A stretch of DNA of 64,000 nt from Sorghum bicolor (GCF_000003195.3 NC_012872.2:1922001-1986000); one strand, 5' to 3'. Positions 11,870 to 24,449 are shown, counted from the first letter of the stretch. Program-made: numbers and translations. The notes: generated from the letters alone by a model not told the origin.

Positions 11870-12170
11870 ATCAAAATATATAGGACATCGCAATTGCTTT
11901 AACCAAGATATTTATTGTTGGCCTTAATTTGCAAACAATTTCTCCTTCCACCTTGGGTTCTTTAAGATCTTGGTTTGCTCAATAGACCGCCAATATTTTA
12001 GGCTAGCTTGTGGTCCGGTGTAAAAATATAAATTAGGCTTTTTTTATAACCACTGTAAATGTAATAAATCTACCATTTCAATGCAGTGATGCACTAGAAT
12101 CCTAAAACTGCACGAGCGATGTGAATCATGCGAATGCGATCAAGCGTCATATAAAATGAATAGTAACCTA

Positions 12171-12529
12171 CTTCCTCCATCCCATTATAATTGTCGTTGT
12201 AAGATTCAAAATATGACCCCAAATGAATGTCGTTTTAGCCTTACTAGGTGTGAGTCTCAGCTATAGTACGGAACCTGTCCATCCATCGTATCATTGTCTC
12301 CACAATTAGCTTCTCGTTCATTTTGTTTAAGGGTAAAAAATACCGGTGCATGGAATGTGGCAAGCCAAAGCGTGTTGGGTGTAGTAGTTTTTAATGCAAA
12401 AGCATTCATATGTGAATGCTTTTCATTCTCGGTCTGCAGCATGTCTTCTCAATGTATAGGGATATTCCCGTATTTTACCTCCTGCCTTAGGTTTTGGACT
12501 CAAACACTATAATTATGGGACAGAGGGAG
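12171..12529. repeat. Stowaway MITE, enlarged
   Basis: Left end CTTCCTCCATCCCATTATAA and right end TTATGGGACAGAGGGAG are inverted copies, with TA on both sides. At 359 bp it is longer than usual, suggesting an internal insertion. Confidence 0.6.
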
Positions 12530-12876
12530 TACTCTCACCTCATCGGCCAAAATGCATGGTGGTGCATGGCCCCTCTACCTCTACCCCTCGACAGCCTACC
12601 AGTGCCCAAATCAAATACTCCCATTTCAAGCTTATATGCTTTAATATCCAAAAACGACATTAAGGTGTTTTTATCAGCTAAATTTATCAAGACCGAATAC
12701 TTTTCTTTTGATCGTTGACGTCCTGAGTGTATCTAATACGAATCCAGAACATTTTGCTAAGGCGGTTTATTCGTTTCCTTTTCTTCCACGAGTAAGAACA
12801 ACTAAATCATCCTCAAACAAAAGATGGTCTATGCTAGTGGCTCATAGGCGTACTTTGGACCCATCACATCATCGAG

Positions 12877-12985
12877 TCTGTTTACTTAGCTGAAAAATCA
12901 TAATTAAAAGTAATATTTTTTAATTTATTGTGAGAAAAAAATATTATTGAATGGTTGGAAGATAATCTCAAACGAACAGGCATAT
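12877..12985. repeat. MITE fragment, TTTATTGTGAGAAAAA family
   Basis: Contains TTTATTGTGAGAAAAAAATA and ATTATTGAATGG, matching the element cut by the right window edge at 63934-64000. It is interrupted at 12986 by the short poly(T) insertion. Confidence 0.5.
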
Positions 12986-13062
12986 TTTTTTTTAAAAAAA
13001 GGAGGAGACTTCCTCTGCTTTTTAGAAAGCAAAAGTACAAAGTAAACAACGAACAGGCATAT
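12971..13062 (-). mobile_element. Tail-only retroinsertion with 15-bp target duplication
   Basis: AACGAACAGGCATAT occurs at 12971-12985 and again at 13048-13062. The 62 bp between them begin with a poly(T)/poly(A) stretch on this strand. Read on the minus strand, the insert ends in a poly(A) tail. This is the signature of target-primed reverse transcription of a severely 5'-truncated LINE or similar transcript. Confidence 0.65.
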
Positions 13063-14205
13063 TGATCCAAAGGAGCCCTTAATTAATTTACCATCCATTC
13101 TACAATAATCCGGTACGTTCCTTCCATCACACTCACACACTTGATAATAATAATAGTATGTACCCATCATCTGTCAGGAAAACCTATTTTTAGCATCATG
13201 GCAAGTTTTGAAATCCCGTCCCGCACGAACGATCGTTTCCAGCGAATCCATCCCCGAGGGCACGCAACTCCGATGGAGTATTGGTGGCGGGTAGTATGAA
13301 CAATCCAAACGACACAGCCGGAGCACGGCGCGCGTGATGGTGATGCCGCGTGATCCGCGGACGGCGGACGCCACTTGCGAGCGCCGGCCCCGACCCCGAT
13401 GGGCGACTTTTTGGAGGCTTCCTCTCCGCTGTCCACGCTCCTCGCCCGTGTCGGGTTCCTCCGCGTGCCCGCATGTGGCTCCAAGGGCTACGGAGCTCTC
13501 GCCTTGCCGGCGTGCACCACCTCCCAGCGAATCTGTTGACCGACGAGCACCCATGCGGTACGGTCCTACCATCAGACGACTCAGCCCATGCGATTGCAAT
13601 GCAATCATTCAAAGAAGCAGGTAATGTACGTGCGTTTGCTATCGGCCAACCGGAGCGCACATCCGCCGGCACCTATCCATTCCAGCCATCCAGGAACTAT
13701 ACAAGTACAAGAAAAACAGGACACATCGATCACAGTTCGCCTCAGATATGCATGGGCCAAGATACAACGTGCTTCTGCCTGCTCCAGCTGACGCTGCAGC
13801 AGCTGTTCATGGTTCATTTTCCAAATTTTGCCTTTGCAGTCCATCATCACTTCATAGTACGTCATATAATGCAGGAAAACGCAATGCGTCCAATCAGAAC
13901 CGCCGGTTTTCCTGAAAAAAGATGGTTGGCGATCGGCGTCGCGCTGCAGTTCTAACACAGGACTTGGGACCCAATCGGTGTTTGAATAGGCAGCTGCGTG
14001 CCTGTGCCTCCATCCTGGGTCTTGCAGCGCAAAGCTCCAAGCCAAGACGTCCCGCTCGGTGAGACGGCGACCGAACGGAACGACCAATCCCGCACTCCCA
14101 TATCTCCACGGCTGCCGCGGCCCAGTTCGCCACACACACTCCCCAGTCCCCAGTCCCCGCCTCCACACGAAGCGGGAGGGCAGCAGGATTGGCGTGAGTG
14201 CGACC
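13063..14205. other. Promoter side of the CAT gene
   Basis: GC-rich from about 13196 to 13620. Several overlapping open frames on both strands are explained by base composition and carry no domain. The last 250 bp before the ATG include CT/CA-rich sequence that probably forms the 5' UTR. No clear TATA box could be chosen. Confidence 0.4.
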
Positions 14206-16044
14206 ATGGCGCCCGCGGAGCACGACGAGGGCGCAGGCAAGGCCGCGGTACCGGCGAGGAGCTACTGGCGGTGGCACAGGGACGACTTCTTCCCGGAGCC
14301 ATCGTTCGCGAGCTGGGGCGCGTACCGTCGGGCGCTGGGCGAGACCCCCTCCCGCCTCCGGGACCGCCTGGCGGGGCGGTCCACCGACGCCGCGGAGCTG
14401 GGCGCGCTGCGGCGCCGGAGCGAGAACGAGATGCGGCGGTGCCTCACGTGGTGGGACCTCACCTGGTTCGGCTTCGGCTCCGTCATCGGCGCCGGCATCT
14501 TCGTGCTGACGGGGCAGGAGGCGCACGACCACGCGGGCCCCGCCATCGTGCTGTCCTACGTCGCCTCGGGCCTCTCCGCCATGCTCTCCGTCTTCTGCTA
14601 CACCGAGTTCGCCGTCGAGATCCCCGTCGCCGGGGGCTCCTTCGCGTACCTCCGCGTCGAGCTCGGCGACGCCGCGGCCTTCATCGCCGCCGCCAACCTC
14701 ATCCTCGAGAGCGTCATCGGCACGGCGGCCGTGGCGCGGTCCTGGACCTCCTACCTCGCGTCGCTCATCAACAAGCCCGCCAGCGCGCTGCGGATCCACG
14801 CGCCGGGGCTCGCCCCGGGTTACGACGAGCTTGACCCCATCGCGGTGGTCGTCATCGCCGTCACCGCCACGCTGGCCATGCTCACCGCCAAGGGCACCTC
14901 CCGCGTCAACTGGGTCGCGTCCGCCGTGCACGTCGTCGTCATCGGCTTCGTCATCGTGGCCGGGTTCATCCACGCCAACCCGGCCAACCTCAGGCCCTTC
15001 ATGCCGTACGGCGTGCCGGGCGTGTTCCGGGCGGCGGCGATCGTCTACTTCGCGTACGGCGGCTTCGACAACATCGCGACCATGGCGGAGGAGACCAAGA
15101 ACCCGTCGCGGGACATCCCGCTGGGCCTGCTGGGGTCCATGTCCGTGATCACGGCCATCTACTGCATCATGGCGCTGGTGCTGAGCATGATGCAGCCGTA
15201 CACGGCCATCGACACGAGCGCCGCCTACTCGGTGGCGTTCGCCAGCGTGGGGATGCACTGGGCGCAGTACGTGGTGGCGCTGGGCGCGCTCAAGGGGATG
15301 ACCACGGTGCTGCTGGTGGGCGCGCTGGGGCAGGCGCGCTACACCACCCACATCGCGCGGAGCCACATCATCCCGCCGGTGTTCGCGCTGGTGCACCCGA
15401 GGACCGGCACCCCCGTGCACGCCACCGCGCTCATCGCCGTCTGCAGCGCCTGCATCGCGCTCTTCTCCAGCCTCGACGTCCTCTCCAGCCTGCTCTCCGT
15501 CAGCACGCTCTTCATCTTCATGATGATGGCCACGGCGCTGCTCGTGCGGCGGTACTACGTGCGGGGCGTGACGACACGGACGCACGCGCTGCGGTTCACG
15601 GCGCTGCTGCTGCTCATCGTCGCGTCGTCGGTCGGCATCGCCGCGTACTGGGGCACGTCGCCGGAGCGGTGGCAGGGATACGTGGTGCTGGTGCCGGCGT
15701 GGGCGGCAGCCACGCTGGGCATCCAGCTGCTGGTGCCCGCGGCAAGGGCGCCCAAGGTGTGGGGCGTGCCGCTCGTGCCGTGGCTGCCCTCGCTGTCCAT
15801 CGCCACCAACCTCTTCCTCATGGGCTCGCTCGGCAAGGACGCCTTCATCCGATTCGGCGTCTGCACCGCCGTCATGCTCGTCTACTACGTCCTCGTCGGC
15901 CTCCACGCCACCTACGACGTCGCGCACGGGGCGTGCGGCGGGGAGGAGGACGACGACGGGGACGCGGCCGCCGATGGAGAGAAGAAGAAGGTCGTTGCCG
16001 CGTCAGACGTGGAGAAGGCAGATGCAGCAGGCGGTGCACTTTAA
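14206..16044 (+). CDS. Cationic amino acid transporter (CAT/APC family)
   Basis: One uninterrupted exon of 612 codons, starting GCGACCATGG, a good plant start context. It belongs to the APC superfamily, plant CAT subfamily (CAT1/5/8-like), which moves basic and some other amino acids across the plasma membrane by proton coupling. Residues 1-75 are a soluble N-terminus with SYWRWHRDDFFPEPSFASW. The first membrane helix carries the family signature WFGFGSVIGAGIFVLTG (about 85-101). About 14 hydrophobic segments follow, with EIPVAGGSFAYLRVELGD, FDNIATMAEETKNPSRDIP and LGQARYTTHIARSHIIPP as further conserved segments. The C-terminal tail is acidic and then lysine-rich (EEDDDGDAAADGEKKK). The length fits the family. 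The in-frame extension upstream to 14059 has no start in good context and is taken as 5' UTR. The specific substrate is not decidable. Confidence 0.93.
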   Translation: MAPAEHDEGAGKAAVPARSYWRWHRDDFFPEPSFASWGAYRRALGETPSRLRDRLAGRSTDAAELGALRRRSENEMRRCLTWWDLTWFGFGSVIGAGIFVLTGQEAHDHAGPAIVLSYVASGLSAMLSVFCYTEFAVEIPVAGGSFAYLRVELGDAAAFIAAANLILESVIGTAAVARSWTSYLASLINKPASALRIHAPGLAPGYDELDPIAVVVIAVTATLAMLTAKGTSRVNWVASAVHVVVIGFVIVAGFIHANPANLRPFMPYGVPGVFRAAAIVYFAYGGFDNIATMAEETKNPSRDIPLGLLGSMSVITAIYCIMALVLSMMQPYTAIDTSAAYSVAFASVGMHWAQYVVALGALKGMTTVLLVGALGQARYTTHIARSHIIPPVFALVHPRTGTPVHATALIAVCSACIALFSSLDVLSSLLSVSTLFIFMMMATALLVRRYYVRGVTTRTHALRFTALLLLIVASSVGIAAYWGTSPERWQGYVVLVPAWAAATLGIQLLVPAARAPKVWGVPLVPWLPSLSIATNLFLMGSLGKDAFIRFGVCTAVMLVYYVLVGLHATYDVAHGACGGEEDDDGDAAADGEKKKVVAASDVEKADAAGGAL

Positions 16045-16841
16045 TTAGTCGATCAATCCAACAGTTCTATCGACTGTTCGTGTACCATGGCGCGCAAACG
16101 TGCATGCACAGTTACGCCTGTGAGTACGCGTACCAATACCAACTTCACGAGTGGCCTCAATATCTCTGATCACAGAATATTAAAGAATACGGACCTTATT
16201 ATCCTCTAAGCTTGATTGGTTAAATTTTTAGAGAAAATCGTATCATCTTAAACTTGATTGATTAAATTTTAGAGAAAATCATCAACATTAATAACATGAA
16301 ATAGGTATAGGTATAAAATATATATTCCATGATAAATCTAATTATTCTTATTTAGTAATATAAATATGATCAAACTAAAATGTCAAGCTTTATTTTTTAT
16401 GGAGATGGTACTTGAATGTTTTGCAAGCAGGTCAATGATAGATTAGATGACAAATACCTCGGCGGTTGATTTAGCAAGGTAAGGGTACTTTTGATATTTG
16501 ATCTCTTTCACCTATTTCTCGGAGACCATGAGAAATTGCTTTACCAAACATTTTCAAAAGAGTTGCATCTTTACCGAAAAAACTATGTTTTCATAGAAGT
16601 CAGAGCTAAAGTCATTTTCAAACAGACCACATAGCACTACCAAACAAAGTTCATAGTTGAAAATTATGGAATGCCGGACAAACATCGAACATGGACTCCG
16701 GTTACTTTTAGGACCTGAAATACAATCGGCCTTTCAATGGTGACATGTGGTCAGCAAGGCCGCGGGACGCGACCCAAGTTGGTCCGCTCCATGTTGCCGA
16801 TGGTTACTTGCATGGAACTTTAGAGATTTAGAACGGATGAT
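16045..16841. other. 3' flank of CAT gene
   Basis: AT-rich. A direct duplication of about 45 bp (CTTGATTGGTTAAATTTTTAG, then CTTGATTGATTAAATTTTAG) lies at about 16205-16285. No gene seen. Confidence 0.45.
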
Positions 16842-17013
16842 CAGTGGCGGAGCCAGGAATTATATATGGAGAGGCCGGACAATCAAATATATATAGTATA
16901 CTATAAAATTTCAATATATATATACACTGACAAATTTGCAACAAAAAAATATAACGATAAGCATAAATGATTAAGGGAACTAACATGCTTCATTTAAATT
17001 TTACTCTGCGCAT

Positions 17014-17259
17014 CTAAATCGCATCGAAGTCATCAATAAGTTGATCGGTTGTAAACTCCACTGCAATCTCCTTTTCAATGTAAATTATTAAGCAATCTCT
17101 TAGGAACCCATCTTCCATCTTATTCCAAAGTCTGGTTTTAACAAGTTCCATTGCAGAAAAGGCACGCTCTGTCGACTGTCGTATCGTAGCTGTGGAAACT
17201 GGTAGAGTTAGCACGAGCCTAATCAATCTGCAAAGAAAGAATATTATTAGCAAAAGCAA
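17014..17259 (-). pseudogene. hAT transposase C-terminal dimerisation fragment
   Basis: About 80 codons containing LVLTLPVSTATI, TERAFSAMELVKTRLWNKM and DCLIIYIEKEI, the typical hAT-C dimerisation block of the plant TTF-type/DUF4371 transposases. An acceptor-like TTTCTTTGCAG precedes it, suggesting it was a last exon. A few extra residues (IRQS) sit where related proteins run directly from ATT/ATI to ERAF. The catalytic portion is gone. Confidence 0.75.
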
Positions 17260-17630
17260 CTCTAACAGTTTGCTAAAAGTACTTGGTATCTTAGGATTTT
17301 TGTCAAAACCATAAAAAAACAGCCTCTAACAAGTTGGCAAAACTATTTGGCAATTTTGCGAGCTTGGCAAAATTCCCCCTTCACTTGGCAAATATGCAAA
17401 GTCCTCCATCACTTGGTATCACGTGTATCTCAATTTGCCAACTAGTTTTGCCAACTTGTTGGAGGCTCAATTTTGTGATTTTGGCAAAAATCCTATAATG
17501 CAAGTTCTTTTGCCAAGCCCAAATAGCAAACTGTTGGAGAATGCCTATTTTTTCACTTGGCATTTGGTTTTGAAACTTGGCAAAACTATAGATTTGCCAA
17601 GTGAGTTTTAGCAAACTCTTGGAGTTGCTC
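17255..17630. repeat. MITE nested in the hAT element
   Basis: AGCAACTCTAACAGTTTGCT at the left pairs with AGCAAACTCTTGGAGTTGCT at the right. Internal sequence carries many TTGGCAAA/TTTGCCAA inverted motifs. It is inserted next to the hAT-C exon. Confidence 0.65.
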
Positions 17631-17999
17631 TAAGAATGACTATGATTCTTTAAGAGAAAAATAACCAACTAATAGAGTTAGCACGACAAGCAGACTCAGA
17701 TTTGTGTCTCGACGAAGGCAAGTATGGAACTGTTGTACCTGTACGTCGAGAAGGCTTGATTACCTACGTACATGGGCTAAATGGATAAATGGCTAATGAG
17801 TTTAGATCATATATCGGTATATGCATAGAAGTACAGAACTAATAATGAAAAGTTATTATTTTTTTCACGTAATATTGGATGGGGCCATGGCCCCCGCTGG
17901 CCCTCCCCTGCCTCCGCCACTGGGATGATGAAGTACCAAAAAAACGAATAATAACACCATACACACACAAGAAGAAAAGAATCTACCATGCCCCATTAG

Positions 18000-19000
<1,001 letters not shown>

Positions 19001-20788
19001 AAATAAAACACTACCAGTCTAGTCAAAACACTAGAAAATCTTTACTAGGAGGCATTTAGTAGGAAAATTATTTTGAATGGTAAAACACTAAGAGAACACT
19101 TCATCACTAGGAAAAATTAAAAGATCATGTTGTGAACGCACAGGATATACTTCTAGTTGTACATAAAGCTTATGACAACAAGATAAAGGTAAAAGAAAAA
19201 TATTTGTCACTATTATGTTAGAATATCAACACACGAGTGACGGTTTCAAGTACGCATATGTTTAACACACGTGAATGTGGGGGTGCGATGTGGATAGTTG
19301 TTAATTGAGATGGAAAATTTTGTAAAGCAATTGATAACTAAATCTTATTATAACCTTGACAAAAATTTCCTGGCAAAACTGTGTGGAAACAAAATTGTGC
19401 AAGAAGTGTATAAGAAAAAGGCAATAATTTCCTGACAAAAACAAGAGAGATCAAAACAACACAGACATCGCATCTGGCCCAATAGGTTCGTACTTAACAG
19501 CTGTGCATTAGGCCCATGCACTACAGTGCTGGTACGTCATAGGGCTGGAATTCTAGGTGGGTCGGGCGATCGGGCCTTACGGCAGCGATGCAAAGCGAGA
19601 AAGCAGAACGTTTGATCCGTCCGCTACCATTTTTTTTAAAAAACCCAGGGCTATTTTAATCATTTTCTATCTAGAATATACGATGCCAGTTTGATTTTCC
19701 CCACGACATATGTGGACAGTTGGATGTTTTTTTTTAAGAGCACGTTTGGGTTGTTTTGCTCATCCAGCCAGTTCCATTCAAGTTTTACTCTTCATTGTTT
19801 AAATTCTTAGGGGGGAAAAAAAATGCAACTCTAGTTTTGGCATAGTTAAATTAAACATCCTCCTTCCCGACGGCGACGGGCGACGGGCGTGGGAGCTTCA
19901 TTCATGAATCACGCGCTGCTCTATAGACTAGCGCATATCTGCATCACCTCCCATACCGGTCGGGCGTCCGGGCGACGCGCCGCGCCAAGCGCTTGCCGGC
20001 GGTGCGTTGAACCATCGCAATCCTGCTCTCGTGCGTGCTTGGATTGGAGACACCGTACGTACCGGTACGTGCCACAGGGCGATCGAGCCAGGCGAAGGCG
20101 ATCGAACAAGTCAGCAACTGGCGGCTGGGCGGGCGGGCGGGCGCCGCTGCTTTCCCTTTCGAGGGCGGGTCGATCGATTCGGGCCACTAGCTTGGGGACC
20201 GATCGATCACCTCACCCATGGATGGATGCATCTGTGACAGCGGAGGTAGCCAGCAGCAGTACTCGATCGGCAACGTAACCAACCTGTTAATTGGCATCAT
20301 TCTTTGCTCACCGAGCGAGATCACTGGGGAATTCTTTTCTCATCAGGCATGTTTGGTGATCTTGCTGGCCGCTGCTCGTTAGTGATCTTGCGATTCGCGC
20401 GCGGGGCAGGCAAGACTAGCAGGTATCATAGGTTTGCAGGTGGTCCGGCTCCGGCCGCACGACGAGCAGGATCCAGCAGGAGCCCGGGCCGGTTTGGGCA
20501 GCATCAGATGGCTGACTGGACGTGACGTACCGGACCAGAGCTGATGGACGCACGGACGGACGGCAACAAACTAGCAGGCGTACGTCGTCGACGTCCATGT
20601 CGATGGATGGATGGATGGATGGATGGATGGGCGAGCGCGCGAGAGAGGTGGGGCTAGCTAGCTAGCTGTGGAATGGCCTGTATGGCCGCGCGTCCAGGTT
20701 CATGGCACGCTACTGTCGCTGCCAACGAGCCACGCGGGCCGCGGGCGCGCGGACGGAGCTAGCTAGGCGCGCGGACGCGTACCCTGCC
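19001..20788. other. Intergenic, GC-rich right half, no gene seen
   Basis: AT-rich to about 19850, then GC-rich to 20780. Short open frames on both strands in the GC-rich part carry no recognisable motif. A (GGAT)n run lies at 20600-20630. Confidence 0.45.
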
Positions 20789-22374
20789 TTTTGGGCTTCT
20801 ATTACCAGCATAAAAAACACTCTAGTAAATAATTGTGTTATTCAGGTGCATAAAGGAAATTCTAGCATTTGGTCCACGCCTTGGTGTGACATTTGGAATG
20901 AAATTTACAACCATCTTAATCTACCTGTCACGATTAACAATCTACCTAGTCGCATAGCTGATCTCTGGGACTCTCACAATCTCTCTTGGAACAATGATAT
21001 TATCAACTTAATTTTTGACATGCAAGCGGCTATTTCTATCAACAAAGTAAAACCTGTGCCTTCAAATGAAAATGACAGAATCATTTGGAAACCCGCCAAC
21101 AATAGGGATTGCTCTGCAAAAAAACGCCTTCCGTTACCTTAACAATATGTCCAGGTTTCAGCTCCCAAACCAAGGCCCCAGAAGTATCACAAATGAAGCG
21201 ATGGGCATCCTCAAACGTGTCTGGAACTGTAAAAACATCTCTCCAGTCATTAAAACTTTCATCTGGAGACTCATAAGAAGAGCCATTGCTACAGGAGAGC
21301 GTGTGAGCGCCTTCACTGACAAAACTGACAAAGCTTGTGCTCTCTGTGGCTTTACAGAAAATGATATGCATCTGTTCTTCCATTGTGAGTTTGCCAGAGC
21401 TGTCTGGTTCTCTGCCAAAACCCCTCTGCTTTCTTCTGTTTTGCCTCAGGAACATGATAGGGTGCAACAATGCCTGGCGCAAATCATAAGTCCTCAAGTC
21501 TCGGATGAAATTTTAACGCAAATCACTACTTATCTGTGGTTTATTTGGAAAGCCAGGAATGATCTTCGCTTTCGCAAACGCAGTTGGTCTGTTTTGCAGG
21601 TCCACTTGGCGGTACATGCGCACATTCATTCTTTCTCTAAGGTGCTCCTGAAAGAGCAAACCCAAAACTTAATGGAGATGATTTCAGCAGAGAACAATCA
21701 AGTACAGGTCCAGGCAAGGCACTTACCTAGTGCGCCCCAGAGCAACTTCCAGCACATGCAAAACAACAAAACTCTTTGCAGGTTCCGTGAGACACTCAGT
21801 GATGCACGGTGTTTCACTGATGCTTCCACTGATCCAGATGTGACACACAGTTCGCCAAGGAGAGCGAGGTTAGGAATCTTCTTTCTTGACCCAAGAGCCA
21901 ACAACAGCTATTACATCAAGCTGCAGATCAACAATATCACCTCTGTCGTTATGGCTGAGGCTGCTGCCTTAGCTTTCGCTGCAGCCATCGCATCGGCACT
22001 TGGCCTTCAAGATATCACCTTTCTCACAGACAGTCAAATGCTGGCAAATTATTTCAATGGACAAAATCTCAGTTGTCCCCCTTTCTGGGATGCCAAATCT
22101 TTCACCCAGAAATTTCTCAATTTTAATGCTGGCAAAAGATCTCAAGTTCTTAAAATTCCAAGAAGTAGGAATTCCACAGCTCCCTCGTTAGCGAGCTCAG
22201 CTTTTAGACTGTTTAGATTTAATTGTAATCCGGTGAGCTATTCTTGTACCAATGCCAATCATGTATGCAGTTGCCCACTGCGATTGGCACTGCAAAATGT
22301 AAACTGGGACATAGTCTCCTTCGTTGCAGCTTCCTGCTGCTAATAATAAAGTTGCCATTTGTCAAAAAAAAAAA
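20789..22374 (+). mobile_element. 5'-truncated LINE with poly(A) tail
   Basis: This is the 3' part of a non-LTR retrotransposon ORF2. It holds the zf-RVT zinc-binding region, with CALCGFTENDMHLFFHC, and an RNase H-like domain (RVT_3 type) with CFTDAST, AEAAALAFAAAIASA and FLTDSQML. It starts at about FWASITSI with no reverse transcriptase. The 3' end is TAATAATAAAG, then TTGTC and 11 A residues. The open frame is broken by a frameshift at the A7 run near 21117-21124: the first frame (to 21142) and the second (from about 21066) overlap there. No clear target duplication was found. Confidence 0.85.
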
Positions 22375-22606
22375 TCTCAATCTATGCATGCACGGACATC
22401 CAAGTAGGGAGAGGCCGGCGGTCGGTGGTGTGGTGCACGAGCGGGCTCGTCTCGTAGGCTCGTAGCACGGTATAGGTACGTAGCAGCAGTTACGAGCACA
22501 GTGTACTACAGTACTATATATGACACGTAGATGTCCTGACCACCCGCCGGGAAGAATTGAACTCGCCCGAAACCCGCCGGCATATCCCGGGGCGAGAGAT
22601 TCCGGC
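22375..22606. other. Short intergenic stretch
   Basis: Flank of the LINE. No feature seen. Confidence 0.4.
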
Positions 22607-22608
22607 AT

Positions 22609-22847
22609 GTTTGGATGTTAGCTATAGTTTACCATAACTAACTTTAGGCAAGTGTGGCAAGCCACAAAAAGTGTGGCTAACAAATTGGTTGCCACACTTT
22701 GCCATGTCTAAAGAAATCTTGCCACACTTTTTAACTCTATGACATGTGGAGCCCAAAAAAATCATATACCTAAGCTTAGTTGTCAACCAAACACTTGACA
22801 ACTTGATCAAACTTGCTTAAGATAAAGTGTGGCTAGCAACCAAACAG
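22609..22847. repeat. MITE with GTTTGGATGTTAGC-type ends
   Basis: The left end GTTTGGATGTTAGCTA is inverted against the right end TGGCTAGCAACCAAAC. Internal GTGTGGCAAG/CTTGCCACAC motifs repeat in both orientations. Typical of Tourist-like MITEs. Confidence 0.6.
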
Positions 22848-22859
22848 TCTCTCCATGCG

Positions 22860-23905
22860 GTGTGTCTCCGCCAACACCAGCAGATCATAATTAACGAACA
22901 GAATCCCCCACGCTCCACTCCACGAGCAGGAAGCACGGTCCCGGCCGGTTTTCCCGTCTGATGATCGGCGACGCACTGCACGCACGCGAGACGGCGCGCG
23001 CGATCCAGAGTCGCGGTCGCCCGCCGCGCGCGCGCGGTCAGGTGACTGCGAGACGGAGTCGGCATCGGCGAGCGCAGTGGCCAGGGGGGGACGGCCCCGG
23101 CGGGCACCACGCGTCGCAGCCCAGGTGCCTGGACCACCGGGGGGGGCGCCGGGTCTCGGGTTCGGCTGGCCGGCCGGCGGCCCCTAGCTAGGTAGCTAGC
23201 TCGTTGCCGTGGACCTGTAGGTAGGGGTCTCCTCCTGAGTGCTGACCGGCCGGTCACCTGTGCGGTGGGTGAGACTAGTAGTGTGCCAGTTGCCGACCGC
23301 GCGCCGGCCGGCCTGCATCGGCCCATCCCATCCCATCACGCATTCGCGCTCGCGCCCGTGCCGGCCGCTCGGCTCGGGTCACCACGGCGGGCCACACGTA
23401 CGTACTACTGTGCATGGCAGAGCAGCACGACGCCCCTCGCCAAGGCCCAAGAGACACTTTACTGTAGATTCCAAGGCTCATGGCTCATGCTCATCCATGG
23501 CCAGATGGCCTATCGGCATTTGTTTTTTTTTTTAACTCTACAAGTCTACATTGCTGCCTGATACTCTGATAGATGCATGGCGGTAATCAGCGTGCTGATG
23601 AGGATGCAGATCTACTGTACGAGTGCGATCCGTCCATTTCCTCTGGTTGCATGCAGACACGTCGTCGTCGTCCGATCCAGCGCCATGCAAGTTGCTGCCG
23701 TGCGTCCGTGCTTGCATGTGCACCCTGGACCAAGCGGCTGATAAGAGCGCAGGCTAAAGTACAAGCGCCTGTTCAGTCACCAAGTGTCAACTCGGACGCG
23801 CACTGCTGGACTATCAGGCGTCCGTATGTGGAGGACTCAAACAATCTCAACTCGATAAAATACAAATACAAATAATAATAACACTTATGATTGTGTATAA
23901 GCATT
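22860..23905. other. GC-rich intergenic region, no gene supported
   Basis: High GC from 22910 to 23480, giving opposed open frames up to 169 codons (22817-23326 on the minus strand). They are Arg/Pro/Ala-rich, lack motifs, and do not splice convincingly to neighbours. Could be a CpG island of an unseen RNA. Confidence 0.4.
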
Positions 23906-23908
23906 ATT

Positions 23909-24072
23909 AGGCTGGTTCCAATAGATGTTTCACGTCCCAGTTTCTTCCAAAACACTCTCATGTGTTGGAAATATTGTTGACAAGAAGTTTTATTCTCATA
24001 AAACTTTTATCATCTCTCTTTAGATATTTTCTTATTTAATGCACATGAAATTTCTATTGAGACTACTAGCCT
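23909..24072. repeat. MITE, GAGACTGGC-type ends, decayed
   Basis: GGCTGGTTCCAATAG at the left is an imperfect inverse of CTATTGAGACTACTAGCC at the right. Same general type as the better copy at 61328-61519. Confidence 0.5.
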
Positions 24073-24207
24073 TGGATTAACTATGTCATATTTTTTTTCG
24101 TAGTTAACCTGTCTAGAGATATTATAGTATTGATACTATTTTTTTTTAAATCTAATTAAAGTTAAGATTGACGACTCCTCGAAATACAAATACGTGAGGG
24201 AAACTTA

Positions 24208-24449
24208 GGCCTTGTTTAGTTCTAAAAAATTTTGCAAAATTTTTCAGATTCCCCGTCACATCGAATCTTTATACTCATACATTGAGTATTAAATATAGAT
24301 AAAAATAAAAACTAATTGCACAATTTGGTCGAAATTGACGAGACGCATCTTTTGAGCCTAGTTAGTCCATGATTGGATAATTTTTGTCAAATACAAACGA
24401 AAGTGCTACGGTGTCGATTTTGCAAAAAAATTTGGAACTAAACAAGGCC
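24208..24449 (+). repeat. MITE, GGCCTTGTTTAGTT family, copy 4
   Basis: Full-length copy with GGCCTTGTTTAGTTC and GGAACTAAACAAGGCC ends, flanked by TTA on both sides. This shows a 3-bp target duplication. Confidence 0.9.

Larger units (their letters stand above)
16842..17922 (-). mobile_element. Deleted hAT element retaining transposase C-terminus
   Basis: The ends CAGTGGCGGAGCCAGG and CCTGCCTCCGCCACTG are inverted repeats of the hAT type. GGATGAT flanks both sides (16835-16841 and 17923-17929); allowing for end ambiguity this is a 7-8-bp target duplication. Inside, a minus-strand open frame (17259-17014) encodes the hAT C-terminal dimerisation region. The rest of the transposase is missing, so it cannot encode an active enzyme. 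A separate MITE is nested inside. Confidence 0.8.

Noticed and set aside
13894..15927. 677-codon open frame on the minus strand across the CAT gene
   Set aside because: It is exactly antisense to the transporter coding region. It is His/Arg/Gly/Asp-rich and repetitive, as expected from GC-biased third positions of the real gene. No domain is visible.
22817..23326. 169-codon minus-strand open frame in GC-rich DNA
   Set aside because: The Arg/Ala/Pro composition follows from base content. There is no motif, no splice structure and no support from neighbouring sequence.
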